Counted from the first letter of the stretch, positions 6,688-18,642 are shown. The stretch: 64,000 nt of DNA from Hespellia sp. (GCA_028693555.1 JAQUVD010000013.1:1-64000); one strand, 5' to 3'. Notes: generated by a model from the sequence alone, not told the origin. Numbers and translations are program-made.

Positions 6688-9264
6688 CTATTCTTCTGTC
6701 TCTAAATCCTCTTCCAAAATCTCGTCGATTTCTTCAGCCTCTTCCGCTGCAATCTGTTCCGCAACATCTTCCGCTGTCTCCACCGGCACAGCTACATCTT
6801 CGTCATCCTCATCTTCTTCACCGGGTCTCACCTTTGCAATACTTGCAACCGTATCCCCATCCTTCAGATTAATGAGTTTTACACCGGAAGTCACTCTGCC
6901 AAGTACAGAGATATCGGCACATCTCATGCGAATCACAATCCCTTCGGTATTGATCATCATAATCTCATCTTCTGTATTGACTGCTTTCATGCCAACTACA
7001 TTACCGGTCTTCTCTGTAATCTTGTAGCATTTTACACCTTTACCGCCACGGTTCTGGCGAGTGAATTCTTCTAATCTTGTTAATTTACCCATACCTTTTT
7101 CAGAAGCAATGAGTAAATATTCACCCTGCACATCCACCTGCATCGCAATGACTTTATCACCGTCATGTAAGTTCATACCACGAACACCCATCGATGTTCT
7201 TCCTGTTGCGCGGACATCTGTCTCATTAAATCGGATACACTGACCATCTTTGGTAACTAAAACAACATCACGTTCACCATCTGTAATCTTCACTTCAATC
7301 AGCTTATCATCTTCTTTTAATGTAATCGCTGCAAGACCTTTCTTACGCACATTAGCATATTCGGCAATTAGCGTCTTCTTGATAATTCCCTTTTCGGTTG
7401 CCATCAGTAAGTACTGTCTGTCATCAACTGGAAGAAGAGCTGTAATCTTCTCATCCGGCATAAGCTGGAGTAAGTTAATGATAGCTGTTCCACGGGCTGT
7501 TCTAGACGCCTCCGGAATCTCATATCCCTTCATGCGATATACACGTCCGGTATTGGTAAAGAACATAATATACTGATGTGTGTTAGACATAAACAATTCT
7601 TCAATATAATCATCGTCTATCGTCTGCATACCCTTAATTCCCTTGCCTCCACGATGCTGGCTCTTAAAAGTATCCATTGACATGCGCTTAATATATCCAA
7701 GTTTTGTCATAGTAATCACAACATCTTCTTGTGGAATCATATCTTCCATCGAAATGTCATACTCATCAAATCCAATGGATGTTCTTCTGTCATCTCCGAA
7801 TTTATCACTGATGATTATGATTTCTTCACGGATCATACCAAGTAATAATTTGCGGTCTGCCAAGATTGCTTTTAATCCTTCGATTTTTTCCATTAATTCT
7901 TTGAATTCTGCCTCTAATCTGTCTCGTTCGAGACCTGTCAGTGCACGAAGACGCATGTCCACGATAGCCTGTGCCTGAACATCCGACAACCCAAAACGTT
8001 CACTTAATTCTGTTTTGGCAATCTGTACATTTGCACTACCACGGATAATCTTGATTACTTCATCAATGTTATCAAGGGCAATTAATAATCCTTCTAAGAT
8101 ATGAGCTCTCTCTTCTGCTTTATTGAGTTCATACTGGGTACGTCTTGTCACCACTTCTTCCTGATGTTTCAAGTAGTATTTGAGCATGTCTAAGAGATTT
8201 AAGACTCTAGGCTCATTATTCACCAGTGCAAGCATGATGACACCGAATGTATCCTGAAGCTGCGTATGTTTATATAGCTGATTGAGAATGACGTTCGGAT
8301 TCACATCTCTTCGAAGCTCAATACAAATACGCATCCCTTCACGACTGGATTGATCTGCAAGATCTGTGATTCCATCGATTCGTTTATCACGTACCATCTC
8401 AGCGATTTTCTCAATGAGACGGGCTTTATTTACCATATAAGGAAGTTCGGTTACAACGATTCTGTTCTTACCGTTGTTCATCGGTTCAATATTGGTAATC
8501 GCACGCACACGAATCTTACCACGTCCGGTTCGATAAGCTGAATCAATTCCTCTTGTTCCGAGAATCTCTGCTCCGGTTGGAAAATCAGGACCTTTTACAA
8601 TTGTTAAAAGATCTTCTAATACCGTCAGTGAAGCTTCCGGATCTATCTCATGTGCAATCTCATCATCAATAATTTTTACAACTGCACCGATGATTTCACG
8701 CAGATTATGAGGTGGAATATTCGTTGCCATACCAACGGCAATACCGGAAGTACCATTAACCAGAAGATTCGGATATCTTGATGGAAGAACGGAAGGTTCT
8801 TTCTCTGTCTCATCAAAGTTTGGTGCAAAATCAACCGTATCTTTTCCAATATCAGCCGTCATTTCCATCGAAATCTTGCTCAGTCTTGCCTCTGTATAAC
8901 GCATGGCAGCGGCGCCATCACCGTCAACAGATCCAAAGTTACCATGTCCGTCAACGAGTGGATATCTGGTTGACCACTCCTGTGCTAAATTAACCAGCGC
9001 ACCATAGATAGAACTATCACCATGTGGATGATATTTACCCATCGTATCACCGACGATACGCGCACATTTACGATGCGGTTTGTCAGGTCCGTTATTTAAC
9101 TCAATCATTGAGTACAGAATTCTTCTCTGTACCGGTTTTAAACCATCTCTTACATCCGGGAGAGCACGTGATGCAATAACACTCATCGCATAATCGATAT
9201 AAGAGGATTCCATTGTCTTTTTCAGGTCAACTTCATGGACCTTGTCAAAAATATTATCTTCCAT
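6688..9264 (-). CDS. gyrA: DNA gyrase subunit A
   Basis: This is the DNA-cleaving subunit of gyrase, which introduces negative supercoils. The 858-residue protein has the winged-helix and tower N-terminal half with the catalytic tyrosine Tyr123 in [10 protein letters not shown]. The C-terminal half is a beta-pinwheel wrapping domain containing a GyrA-box-like HRGGKGIKG. The tail after about residue 815 is very acidic. The quinolone-determining loop reads [12 protein letters not shown]: Ser84 matches E. coli Ser83, but Gly88 replaces the usual Asp/Glu. It lies 16 bases downstream of gyrB. Confidence 0.97.
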   Translation of the reverse strand: MEDNIFDKVHEVDLKKTMESSYIDYAMSVIASRALPDVRDGLKPVQRRILYSMIELNNGPDKPHRKCARIVGDTMGKYHPHGDSSIYGALVNLAQEWSTRYPLVDGHGNFGSVDGDGAAAMRYTEARLSKISMEMTADIGKDTVDFAPNFDETEKEPSVLPSRYPNLLVNGTSGIAVGMATNIPPHNLREIIGAVVKIIDDEIAHEIDPEASLTVLEDLLTIVKGPDFPTGAEILGTRGIDSAYRTGRGKIRVRAITNIEPMNNGKNRIVVTELPYMVNKARLIEKIAEMVRDKRIDGITDLADQSSREGMRICIELRRDVNPNVILNQLYKHTQLQDTFGVIMLALVNNEPRVLNLLDMLKYYLKHQEEVVTRRTQYELNKAEERAHILEGLLIALDNIDEVIKIIRGSANVQIAKTELSERFGLSDVQAQAIVDMRLRALTGLERDRLEAEFKELMEKIEGLKAILADRKLLLGMIREEIIIISDKFGDDRRTSIGFDEYDISMEDMIPQEDVVITMTKLGYIKRMSMDTFKSQHRGGKGIKGMQTIDDDYIEELFMSNTHQYIMFFTNTGRVYRMKGYEIPEASRTARGTAIINLLQLMPDEKITALLPVDDRQYLLMATEKGIIKKTLIAEYANVRKKGLAAITLKEDDKLIEVKITDGERDVVLVTKDGQCIRFNETDVRATGRTSMGVRGMNLHDGDKVIAMQVDVQGEYLLIASEKGMGKLTRLEEFTRQNRGGKGVKCYKITEKTGNVVGMKAVNTEDEIMMINTEGIVIRMRCADISVLGRVTSGVKLINLKDGDTVASIAKVRPGEEDEDDEDVAVPVETAEDVAEQIAAEEAEEIDEILEEDLETEE

Positions 9265-9280
9265 TGTCTGTCATCCTTTC

Positions 9281-11230
<1,950 letters not shown>

Positions 11231-11259
11231 CTAGTTTTCTTTTGTTGGATACTTATTTT

Positions 11260-12384
11260 TTAAATAATCTTCCCCTGTTGTATATGAAAAATTTTATTAA
11301 TAGAAAAACGATGATTTACAAATTCATCTAATCCTGTACAGGTAATGACTGCCTGTATATCATGAATATTATCTAATAAATAATTTTGCCTGTTTTTATC
11401 CAATTCAGACAATACATCATCCAATAAAAGGATTGGTGTATCGTGAATCTGCTCTTTTACTAACTCAATTTCGGATAATTTTAATGACAGGGCTGCGGTT
11501 CTTTGCTGTCCCTGTGAACCGAATTTGCGAATATCAATTCCGGAATTTTTCGTTTCGGTTTGATTTTCTCCCTTATTTTGATCTGTAGACATCACAGTAA
11601 ATATCAGATCATCTCTATGAGGTCCGGCCGATGTACTTTTAAATTTCAGATCTCTCTCTCTATTTCGTTCCAATGCTTTTTCAAGAGGAATCTCTCCAAT
11701 ACCAGACTCATAAGAAATCTTCAGATGTTCTTTGCCACCTGTTAAATTATAATGAATAGAAGAAATAATTTCATTTACCTGTTTTATAAATTTCTTTCTC
11801 CTATTTATAATTTCATTTCCATATTTTGCTAATTGTATATCCCATACATCTAATGTTTCAATGATATTTTTATTAAAATATGCTTCCTTTAACAAGGCAT
11901 TTCTCTGGTTTACAATATGATTATAATTTCCCAGATGACTCAGATATACTTTATCAAGCTGCGATAACTCCATATCCATAAATCTTCTTCGTCCGGAAGG
12001 ACCATCTTTGATAATATTCAAATCCTCGGGTGAAAAGAATACGAAATGAACAATACCAAATAATTCGCTAGCACGTCTGATCGGCACTTTGTTGATTGCA
12101 ATCCCCTTTGGGTGATTCTTCTTCAAATGCATATCAATCTGGAACTGTGTTCCCTTTTTCTCCACGATTGTCTCGATATGAGATTCATCAAATCCAAACT
12201 GAATCAGATCACGATCCTTTGTTCCACGATGTGATTTGGTTGTCCCGGAAAGATACAGCCCCTCCAAAATATTTGTCTTTCCCTGAGCGTTATCACCATA
12301 TAGTATATTCGTATGAGAATCGAAATCTATATCTAGTATAGTATAGTTTCGATAATTTTTCAATTTTAATGATTTAACTTTCAT
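11260..12384 (-). CDS. recF: DNA replication and repair protein RecF
   Basis: RecF is an SMC-like ATPase that helps load RecA at gapped DNA with RecO and RecR. The 374-residue protein has Walker A GDNAQGKTN (about 30-38), the family block SHRGTKDRDLI, the signature-like KFGSQGQQRTAALSLKL, and Walker B PILLLDDVLSELD. It lies 21 bases after the S4-domain gene and 41 bases before gyrB, the common Firmicute order. Confidence 0.96.
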   Translation of the reverse strand: MKVKSLKLKNYRNYTILDIDFDSHTNILYGDNAQGKTNILEGLYLSGTTKSHRGTKDRDLIQFGFDESHIETIVEKKGTQFQIDMHLKKNHPKGIAINKVPIRRASELFGIVHFVFFSPEDLNIIKDGPSGRRRFMDMELSQLDKVYLSHLGNYNHIVNQRNALLKEAYFNKNIIETLDVWDIQLAKYGNEIINRRKKFIKQVNEIISSIHYNLTGGKEHLKISYESGIGEIPLEKALERNRERDLKFKSTSAGPHRDDLIFTVMSTDQNKGENQTETKNSGIDIRKFGSQGQQRTAALSLKLSEIELVKEQIHDTPILLLDDVLSELDKNRQNYLLDNIHDIQAVITCTGLDEFVNHRFSINKIFHIQQGKII

Positions 12385-12405
12385 TGATTCCCTCTCATAC
12401 CAGGG

Positions 12406-12627
12406 TTATTTATTTCCCATAACGCGAATTTCTTCTCCATCAAAGAGAACACTATCACCATCTGTAAGCTTTTTGCCACGGCGCGTATCGACCTCTCCAT
12501 TGACTGTTACAAGCCCCTCTAAAATAACATCCTTCGCCTCTACACCAGATTCTACCAACCCTGCTGCTTTGAGTGCCTGGCCAAGCTTAATATACTCTTC
12601 GCCTTCTCTTAATTTGATAATTTCCAT
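12406..12627 (-). CDS. yaaA: S4-domain RNA-binding protein (YaaA type)
   Basis: This is a 73-residue protein made almost entirely of one S4 domain (LGQALKAAGLVESGVEAKDVI..GEVDTRRGKKL), a fold that binds structured RNA. In many Firmicutes this gene sits between dnaN and recF, as here. The exact function is not established; work on related proteins points to ribosomal RNA or ribosome assembly. Upstream spacing to dnaN is 46 bases. Confidence 0.9.
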   Translation of the reverse strand: MEIIKLREGEEYIKLGQALKAAGLVESGVEAKDVILEGLVTVNGEVDTRRGKKLTDGDSVLFDGEEIRVMGNK

Positions 12628-12673
12628 CTATTTCTCCATTTCCACATAACTGAATCATTTTTCACATTGAACA

Positions 12674-13783
12674 TTAAGATGCTGCGTTAAAATTGACCGG
12701 CAGAATCAGATAGATATAATTTTGGTTCTCATCCTTGATAAAACAAGGAGCTTTCGCATTCATGAAATAAAGATCCACTTCCTCATCATCAATAACACGA
12801 AGTGCATCGATTAAGAACTTTGGATTAAATCCGATCATCAGATCTTTGCCATCTTTGTGAATTGTAATATCTTCATTCATCGATCCAATCTGAGACTGGA
12901 TTTTCAGTTCCATTGTATCTTCCACCATGTTAATAATAATCGGTTTTTTATCTCCCTCTTTGATCAGAAGTGTTGCACGGTCAATACAGTTTAATAATTC
13001 TTTTTTGTTGATATGAACTTTTGTTTCATAATCACTTGATAACATCTGCTCAATTCTGAAATACTCACCCTCAATCAGACGGGATACAACCACCGTTTTA
13101 TCGAATTCAAACACGATATGGTTTTTTGTAAATGAGATATCTACATCTGCTTCTGAATCTCCGTTAATAATCTTACTGATTTCCTGAAGTGTCTTACCAG
13201 GAACGATGACTTTTTTGGATGCATACGCCTGTTTTAATTCAACCTTACGGATAGAAATACGATGTCCGTCAAGAGAAACAACTTTGAGCACATTTTCATC
13301 GATTTCAAATAATTCACCGGTCATCATCTTATTCGTATCATTATCGGCAATCGAAAAGATTGTCTGTCTGATCATCTCTTTTAACGTAAATTCAGAAATT
13401 GTAATATAATCATCTTTTTCAATTGCAGGAAGATAAGAGAAATCTTCACCGGACTGAGCTGCAATATTAAACATCGCTTTCTCGCAGGTAATTAATGTCT
13501 GACCACCTTCATCCGTTGCAATCGTAACTTCATTATCAGGAAGCTTACGTACAATTTCAGAAAAGATTTTTGCATTCAGAGCCATAATACCACGATCAAT
13601 AATCTCTCCTTCAATTCTTGTCTCAATTCCTAATTCCATATCATTTGCAGTTAACTTAATTACGTCTGTTGTAGCATCAATCAGAATACACTCTAAGATT
13701 GGCATTGTTGTTTTAGAAGGAACCGCTTTGGAAACGATACTAACTCCTTTTACTAATTCGGATTTGTTACAAATAATTTTCAT
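12674..13783 (-). CDS. dnaN: DNA polymerase III beta subunit (sliding clamp)
   Basis: The clamp encircles DNA and tethers the replicative polymerase. The 369-residue protein has three clamp folds in tandem. Typical motifs are the N-terminal MKIICNKSELVKGVSIVSKAVPSK region, LPDNEVTI in the first domain, and the C-terminal YLILPV(N)F strand next to the hydrophobic protein-binding pocket. It lies 271 bases downstream of dnaA on the same strand. Its stop codon is followed by the S4-domain gene. Confidence 0.96.
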   Translation of the reverse strand: MKIICNKSELVKGVSIVSKAVPSKTTMPILECILIDATTDVIKLTANDMELGIETRIEGEIIDRGIMALNAKIFSEIVRKLPDNEVTIATDEGGQTLITCEKAMFNIAAQSGEDFSYLPAIEKDDYITISEFTLKEMIRQTIFSIADNDTNKMMTGELFEIDENVLKVVSLDGHRISIRKVELKQAYASKKVIVPGKTLQEISKIINGDSEADVDISFTKNHIVFEFDKTVVVSRLIEGEYFRIEQMLSSDYETKVHINKKELLNCIDRATLLIKEGDKKPIIINMVEDTMELKIQSQIGSMNEDITIHKDGKDLMIGFNPKFLIDALRVIDDEEVDLYFMNAKAPCFIKDENQNYIYLILPVNFNAAS

Positions 13784-14054
13784 GTGTGTAAAACTCCTTT
13801 CGAGGTGCTTTTATAAATATATTAATATATTATTTCCGTCGTATTCTTATTAGGGGCTGTGGATATGATGAAAACCGTTGCGAGCCCTTTTATTATCTAG
13901 CTTTGCTTAAACTCATAACTCTGTTGAGAATCACTGTATGGAAATTGGAAAATGTGTGTAAAAGTTTTTTTATGATTTTGTGTTATTTTCTTTTTCACTT
14001 TCTTTCCACACGTAAAAGATGGATTTCTGAAAGTTATTCAAAAGTTATCCTCTT
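13784..14054 (-). promoter_or_regulatory. dnaA-dnaN intergenic region with one DnaA-box-like site
   Basis: No gene is visible. The region is A+T-rich near dnaN. ATATCCACA, one mismatch from a DnaA box, lies on the minus strand at 13858-13866. It presumably carries a dnaN promoter, but I could not single one out. In some Firmicutes this interval forms the second half of a bipartite origin; here the box density is too low to claim it. Confidence 0.4.
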
Positions 14055-15425
14055 TTAAACCGGATTAATCTTCTTCTTAATAATGTTGATTGTGTTTGCA
14101 AGCGTTTCATTTTTCTCAATCTCAGCGCCAATCTTATTGACTCCGTGGCTGACGGATGCATGATCTTTTCCGCCAAGAACGATACCAACTGTTTTTAATG
14201 GTGTATCTGTCATATCACGGCATAAGAACATGACAATCTGACGTGGCAGAACAATTTCTGCATTTCTCTTCTTTCCTTTTAATTCGGAAATTGAAATTCC
14301 AAAATGTTCGGATACAACATCTAAAATCAATTCAGGGGTAACAATACGATTATTATCCGGTGAGATGATATCTTTTAATGCTTCTGCAGTCAGTGGAATA
14401 TCAATCTCTTTCTGCTGCAGGTTCGAAAGAGCAATCAATTTATTCAGAGAACCTTCCAGTTCACGGATATTGGATTTTACATTTGTTGCGATATATTGGA
14501 TGACATCATTCGGTATGTGATAACGTTGAAGATTATCAAGTTCAATCTTCTTCTGCAGAATTGCCATTCTGGTCTCATAATTCGGTGACTGGATATCTGC
14601 AATCAATCCCCATTCAAATCTGGTACGGAGTCTTGCTTCTAATGTCTCAATATCTTTCGGTGGCTTATCACTGGAGATAATAATCTGTTTGCCTGATACG
14701 TGAAGGTGGTTAAATGTATGGAAAAATTCTTCCTGTGTACTAACCTTACCTATTATAAACTGAATGTCATCAATGAGAAGTACATCGTTGTTCCGGTATT
14801 TTTCACGGAACTTCGTCATCTCAGATTCATTGTTGGTATTACCTTTCTTCAGAGCCTCAATCAGTTCATTCGTGAAGGTTTCACTTGTGACATATAAAAC
14901 CTTCTTGGTGGGGTCATGTGTCAGAACATGATGTGCAATCGAATGCATCAAATGTGTCTTGCCAAGTCCAACGCCTCCATATATAAAGAGAGGATTGTAA
15001 ATCTGTCCCGGCGATTCTGAAACTGCAAGTGATGCAGCATGTGCGAAATTATTATTATCGCCGACAACAAATGTATCAAAAGTGTACTTGGGATTCAGGT
15101 TTGCTTTTTCTAACAAAGCATTCGACTGATTGACCTTTGAAACCGATTCTTTCTTTTCTTTAATATAATTGTAATCTTCTGTCACGAATGCAATGTGAAA
15201 CTCAATTCCTGTTACTTCTGCGATACATACTTTAAATGGAAGTGCATACTTTTCTTCGATGTGTTCCACACTGGCTTTTAAGGAAACAAAAATAAATACT
15301 GTGTCATCATTCACTTCATATACTCTCAATGGTGCAATCCATGTGTTATATGCGATTCCTGATGAGCAGTATTCATTTTTCATCTTTAATAGTATTTCGT
15401 CCCATTTTTCCTCTACTATGTTCAT
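14055..15425 (-). CDS. dnaA: Chromosomal replication initiator protein DnaA
   Basis: DnaA binds 9-bp DnaA boxes, melts the origin and helps load the helicase. The 456-residue protein has the N-terminal helicase-contact domain (1-85), a variable linker, the AAA+ core with Walker A GGVGLGKTH (about 150-158), Walker B LLIDDIQFI, and the C-terminal DNA-binding domain with the signature GGKDHASVSHG. It is transcribed away from oriC, which lies immediately upstream. Its promoter region contains DnaA boxes, consistent with autoregulation. Confidence 0.97.
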   Translation of the reverse strand: MNIVEEKWDEILLKMKNEYCSSGIAYNTWIAPLRVYEVNDDTVFIFVSLKASVEHIEEKYALPFKVCIAEVTGIEFHIAFVTEDYNYIKEKKESVSKVNQSNALLEKANLNPKYTFDTFVVGDNNNFAHAASLAVSESPGQIYNPLFIYGGVGLGKTHLMHSIAHHVLTHDPTKKVLYVTSETFTNELIEALKKGNTNNESEMTKFREKYRNNDVLLIDDIQFIIGKVSTQEEFFHTFNHLHVSGKQIIISSDKPPKDIETLEARLRTRFEWGLIADIQSPNYETRMAILQKKIELDNLQRYHIPNDVIQYIATNVKSNIRELEGSLNKLIALSNLQQKEIDIPLTAEALKDIISPDNNRIVTPELILDVVSEHFGISISELKGKKRNAEIVLPRQIVMFLCRDMTDTPLKTVGIVLGGKDHASVSHGVNKIGAEIEKNETLANTINIIKKKINPV

Positions 15426-15464
15426 TTAAACAAACTCCTACTCAATATAATATTAATCTACTCT

Positions 15465-15493
15465 ATTTTACATCAATTTGATATTGATAGCAA
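15465..15493 (-). promoter_or_regulatory. Probable dnaA promoter
   Basis: The minus strand has TTGCTA (15488-15493), a 17-base spacer and TAAAAT (15465-15470), about 40 bases upstream of the dnaA ATG. A short inverted repeat TCAAT-N5-ATTGA lies in the spacer. Confidence 0.55.
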
Positions 15494-15660
15494 CTTAAAA
15501 AGCTTGTGTATAACTTTATCGACATGAAAATAACAAGAAGTAGTGGTTTTTCGACAAAAAAATAATATTTATCCACAAGATATTCAAAAGTTATCCACCA
15601 CTTATCAACAGGTTATCTACATTTAAATTGCCATTATGCTTAGAAAATACAAGGTTTTGC

Positions 15661-15689
15661 TTGACTTCTAAGTATTTATAAAATATAAT
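15661..15689 (+). promoter_or_regulatory. rpmH promoter
   Basis: TTGACT (15661-15666), a 17-base spacer and TATAAT (15684-15689) form a near-consensus promoter 54 bases upstream of the rpmH start. Confidence 0.8.
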
Positions 15690-15743
15690 AAGTGACGATG
15701 TTCTTATAAATCGAGATTATAAAAAGAATTGAGGTGTATATAT

Positions 15744-15878
15744 ATGAAAATGACATTCCAACCAAAAAAGAGATCAAGATCTAAGGTTCATGGTTTCAGA
15801 GCAAGAATGAGCACTCCGGGTGGACGTAAAGTATTACAGACCAGAAGAGCAAAAGGAAGAAAACAGTTATCAGCATAG
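15744..15878 (+). CDS. rpmH: 50S ribosomal protein L34
   Basis: This 44-residue basic protein of the large ribosomal subunit starts [20 protein letters not shown] and ends GRKQLSA. It contains the family blocks FQPKKR..K.HGFRARM.T..GRKVL. The length is normal for L34. A GAGGTG Shine-Dalgarno sequence lies 8 bases upstream of the ATG. It is the first gene of the rightward origin operon and is followed by a hairpin before rnpA. Confidence 0.97.
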   Translation: MKMTFQPKKRSRSKVHGFRARMSTPGGRKVLQTRRAKGRKQLSA

Positions 15879-15903
15879 GCCGCATATATGTGGCCTTTTC
15901 TTC
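15878..15903 (+). terminator. Hairpin with T-run between rpmH and rnpA (partial terminator)
   Basis: GGCCGCAT and ATGTGGCC form an 8-bp stem with a 2-base loop (15878-15895), followed by TTTTCTTCT. It probably acts as an attenuator that lets much more rpmH than rnpA be made. Confidence 0.6.
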
Positions 15904-15934
15904 TATATATTTGAAAAATTTGTAGGAGATCAAC

Positions 15935-16261
15935 ATGGAGTCTTTAAAGAAAAACAAGGATTTTCAGGCAGTATATCAGAATAGAAGATCCTTTGCCAAT
16001 AAGTACTTGGTTATGTATTTGTTGGAGAATGGTTTAGATAGAAACCATATTGGCATTTCGGTCAGTAAAAAAGTAGGGAATAGCATTGTAAGACATCATC
16101 TTACAAGACTTATTCGAGAGAGTTACAGACTACAAGAAGAACATTTCCAAACAGGATATGACATCGTAATAATTGCCAGGGTCAGTGCGAAAGAGAGAAG
16201 CTATCATGACATAGAGAGCGCACTAGTCCATTTGGGAAAGCTTCATAATATATATCAGTAA
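15935..16261 (+). CDS. rnpA: Ribonuclease P protein component
   Basis: This is the protein subunit of RNase P, which helps the catalytic RNA cut 5' leaders from pre-tRNAs. The 108-residue basic protein starts MESLKKNKDFQAVYQ, has the central VSKKVGNSIVRHHLTRLIRESYR region, and ends near VHLGKLHNI. In the RNR motif the usual Asn and Lys are His and Thr (RHHLTR), a change that may be common in this family. It lies between rpmH and yidD as in most Firmicutes. Confidence 0.95.
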   Translation: MESLKKNKDFQAVYQNRRSFANKYLVMYLLENGLDRNHIGISVSKKVGNSIVRHHLTRLIRESYRLQEEHFQTGYDIVIIARVSAKERSYHDIESALVHLGKLHNIYQ

Positions 16262-16286
16262 TAATCAGCAGAAGGAAGTGATGTGA

Positions 16287-16496
16287 TTGAAACGCATTTT
16301 ATTAGGGCTGATTAGATTGTATCAAAATTATATATCACCATTTACCAAACCGCATTGTATTTATACACCGACTTGTTCACAGTATGGCATCGAAGCCATT
16401 GAAAAGTATGGTGCATTAAAGGGCGGTTTCATGACGTTATGGAGAATTTTGAGATGCAATCCATTTGCAAAAGGCGGGTTCGATCCCGTTCCTTAA
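16287..16496 (+). CDS. yidD: Membrane protein insertion efficiency factor YidD
   Basis: YidD is a small membrane-associated protein that assists YidC-dependent insertion. The 69-residue protein has the family core [31 protein letters not shown] and the C-terminal [14 protein letters not shown]. The start is a TTG: an in-frame stop lies directly before it and GGAAG lies 8 bases upstream. yidC starts 12 bases after its stop codon. Confidence 0.95.
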   Translation: MKRILLGLIRLYQNYISPFTKPHCIYTPTCSQYGIEAIEKYGALKGGFMTLWRILRCNPFAKGGFDPVP

Positions 16497-16508
16497 GGAG
16501 GATAAAAC

Positions 16509-17750
16509 ATGTATGGTTTAGTTTTAACAGCGTCATCAACTCCAATTATCAGCCAGATTGCATGGATAATTGGTAAATTGATGAACTGGATTTATGTATC
16601 TTTGGGTGTACATAATATTGGATGGTGTATCGTCATTCTGACAATTATTGTGTATACACTGATGATTCCATTGGTTATCAAGCAGCAGAAATTCTCAAAG
16701 ATGTCTGCACTTATGAATCCGGAAATTCAGAAGATACAGAAAAAGTATCAGGGAAAAAAAGATCAGGCTTCCATGGAGAAACAGCAGGTTGAGATGCAGG
16801 GGATATATGAAAAGTATGGTACATCACCTATGGGTGGATGTTCGACAATGCTTGTTCAGATGCCTATTCTGTTTGGTATGTATGAAGTAATCAGAAACGT
16901 GCCGGCTTATGTAGATAGTGTGAAGAATATTTATCAGCCACTCGCTGATCAGATTGTAAGTACAAATGGTTTCCAGAAGATTATGGAGGCAATCGGTACA
17001 GTAAATCCTGTGAATATTTCTGCAGGTAGAGATTATACATTAACAAATACGATTATTGATGTATTGTACAAGTTCCAAAATGATACATGGACGACTTTAG
17101 CAGATAAGATGCCAAGTGTCACATCTCTTGCAGAGTCAGCAAAAGTTCAACTTGACAGTGTCAGCCATTTCTTTGGAATCAATGTATTTGAAACACCGTG
17201 GAGCATGTTAAAACAGTCTATGAGCCCATTGGAAATCGGTGGAATTATTTTAGCAATTTCCGTTCCTGTTCTTGCCGGACTGTCACAGTTTATCAGTGTG
17301 AAACTTCAGCCACAGGCTGCATCTTCTCCTGAGAATCAGATGGCAAACCAGATGAAGACCATGACATATATGATGCCTCTTATGTCTGTGTACATGTGTT
17401 TTATCTTACCAGCAGGTCTTGGTATTTACTGGTGTATCAGTGCCGTTGTACGTGTTGTACAGCAGTTAGGTATTAACAAATATTTAAGTACAAAGTCAGA
17501 TGAAGAGATGTTCGAAGAGAACATGAAAAAAGCTGCAAAGAAACGCGAGAAAAAAGGAGCAAAAGCTTCTGAAATCAATAAGATGGCTACTACATCGACA
17601 AAGAATGCCGGCAAATCAACTATTTCCAATAAAGAAAGAGATGAAAAACTTGCAAAAGCATCTGAAGCGAATAAGAATGCAAAATCAGGAAGTCTTGCTT
17701 CAAGAGCAAATATGGTAAACAGATACAATTCAGGAAAAGATAATAATTAG
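16509..17750 (+). CDS. yidC: Membrane protein insertase YidC/OxaI/SpoIIIJ
   Basis: YidC inserts proteins into the cytoplasmic membrane, alone or with SecYEG. The 413-residue protein has hydrophobic segments near residues 15-60, 105-125, 225-260 and 280-320, with the conserved loop MNPEIQKIQKKYQGKKDQ between the first segments. The C-terminal about 75 residues are very rich in Lys and Ala and probably touch the ribosome. No lipobox is visible at the N-terminus. It is followed by jag, its usual partner. Confidence 0.95.
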   Translation: MYGLVLTASSTPIISQIAWIIGKLMNWIYVSLGVHNIGWCIVILTIIVYTLMIPLVIKQQKFSKMSALMNPEIQKIQKKYQGKKDQASMEKQQVEMQGIYEKYGTSPMGGCSTMLVQMPILFGMYEVIRNVPAYVDSVKNIYQPLADQIVSTNGFQKIMEAIGTVNPVNISAGRDYTLTNTIIDVLYKFQNDTWTTLADKMPSVTSLAESAKVQLDSVSHFFGINVFETPWSMLKQSMSPLEIGGIILAISVPVLAGLSQFISVKLQPQAASSPENQMANQMKTMTYMMPLMSVYMCFILPAGLGIYWCISAVVRVVQQLGINKYLSTKSDEEMFEENMKKAAKKREKKGAKASEINKMATTSTKNAGKSTISNKERDEKLAKASEANKNAKSGSLASRANMVNRYNSGKDNN

Positions 17751-17790
17751 TGATTATTGATAATGGATTTGTGAAAGCGAGGTAGTTATC

Positions 17791-18582
17791 GTGGAAAGAA
17801 TGATTAGAATATCAGCAAAGACAGTGGAAGAGGCAATTACAAATGCTTGTCTTGAATTTGGAATTACAAGTGATCAGTTGGATTATGAAGTAATCGAAAA
17901 GGGAAGCGCAGGGTTTTTGGGAATCGGAATGAAACAGGCTGTCATTGAAGCAAAGAAAAAGAGTGAGAAACCTGCAGAGCCTGTAAAGGAAGTAAAAGCG
18001 ACTCCAGTTAAAAAAGAGGCTCCTGTTAAGAAAGAAGTTCCGGTTAAAAAAGAAGATCCAGTTAAACAGGAAGTTCCGGTAGAAGAAGTAAAATTTGTCA
18101 AACGTGAAACAGAACTTGCAGCAGTAGAAGAAGCTACGAAGACGGCAGTCATTGAATTTCTTGATTCCACATTAAAAGCAATGAATATGGAAGTAACTCT
18201 TACATCAACAGTCGATGCAGAGGGAGCTTTTGAAGTAGATATGGCTGGCAATAACATGGGAATCTTAATTGGTAAACGTGGACAGACATTAGATTCACTT
18301 CAGTATCTTGCTAACAGAGTTGCAAACAAGCACCAGGAAGGATATGTTCGTGTAAAACTAGACACAGAAAACTATCGCTCCAGACGTCAGGCAACACTTG
18401 AGAATCTTGCTAAAAATATTGCTTACAAAGTAAAACGCGGCAGAAAGCCGGTATATTTAGAGCCTATGAATCCATATGAGAGACGTATCATTCATGCAGC
18501 ACTTCAGAATGACAAATATGTTACAACTCATAGTGAAGGAGACGAGCCATATAGAAAAGTGGTCGTAACCTTAAAAAAATAA
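17791..18582 (+). CDS. jag: Jag/KhpB RNA-binding protein (SpoIIIJ-associated)
   Basis: This is a cytoplasmic RNA-binding protein linked to cell elongation and division in Firmicutes. The 263-residue protein has an N-terminal Jag-N domain (1-50), a flexible linker with repeated PVKKE units (about 68-100), a KH domain containing IGKRGQTLDSLQ, and a C-terminal R3H domain (ERRIIHAALQ). The start is GTG at 17791 with GAGG 8 bases upstream; an ATG three codons later would be too far from it. Repeated Pro-Lys-Glu units could vary in number between strains. Confidence 0.95.
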   Translation: MERMIRISAKTVEEAITNACLEFGITSDQLDYEVIEKGSAGFLGIGMKQAVIEAKKKSEKPAEPVKEVKATPVKKEAPVKKEVPVKKEDPVKQEVPVEEVKFVKRETELAAVEEATKTAVIEFLDSTLKAMNMEVTLTSTVDAEGAFEVDMAGNNMGILIGKRGQTLDSLQYLANRVANKHQEGYVRVKLDTENYRSRRQATLENLAKNIAYKVKRGRKPVYLEPMNPYERRIIHAALQNDKYVTTHSEGDEPYRKVVVTLKK

Positions 18583-18589
18583 TAAATAT

Positions 18590-18623
18590 GGACAGGGGAC
18601 GATTCTCCTGTCCTTTATTTTTA
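18590..18623 (+). terminator. Terminator-like hairpin between jag and mnmE
   Basis: GGACAGGGGA (18590-18599) pairs with TCTCCTGTCC (18604-18613) with one mismatch, followed by TTTATTTTTAT. It ends or attenuates the rpmH-jag transcript. Confidence 0.75.
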
Positions 18624-18642
18624 TATAAAGGAGGTATCCTGT

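Larger units (their letters stand above)
15426..15743. other. Origin of replication oriC (dnaA-rpmH intergenic region)
   Basis: This A+T-rich interval carries a cluster of DnaA boxes. TTATCCACA is perfect at 15569-15577. TTATCCACC lies at 15591-15599, TTATCAACA at 15602-15610 and TTATCTACA at 15613-15621. On the other strand TTATACACA is at 15505-15513. The last four plus-strand boxes are closely and regularly packed. The position between divergent dnaA and rpmH, with two parS sites 8 kb away, supports this as the chromosome origin. An A+T-rich stretch at 15670-15690 could serve as the unwinding element. Confidence 0.9.

Noticed and set aside
18001-18095. Repeats in jag as a CRISPR or mobile repeat
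   Set aside because: They are imperfect codon repeats encoding PVKKE units within one open reading frame, not spaced identical repeats.
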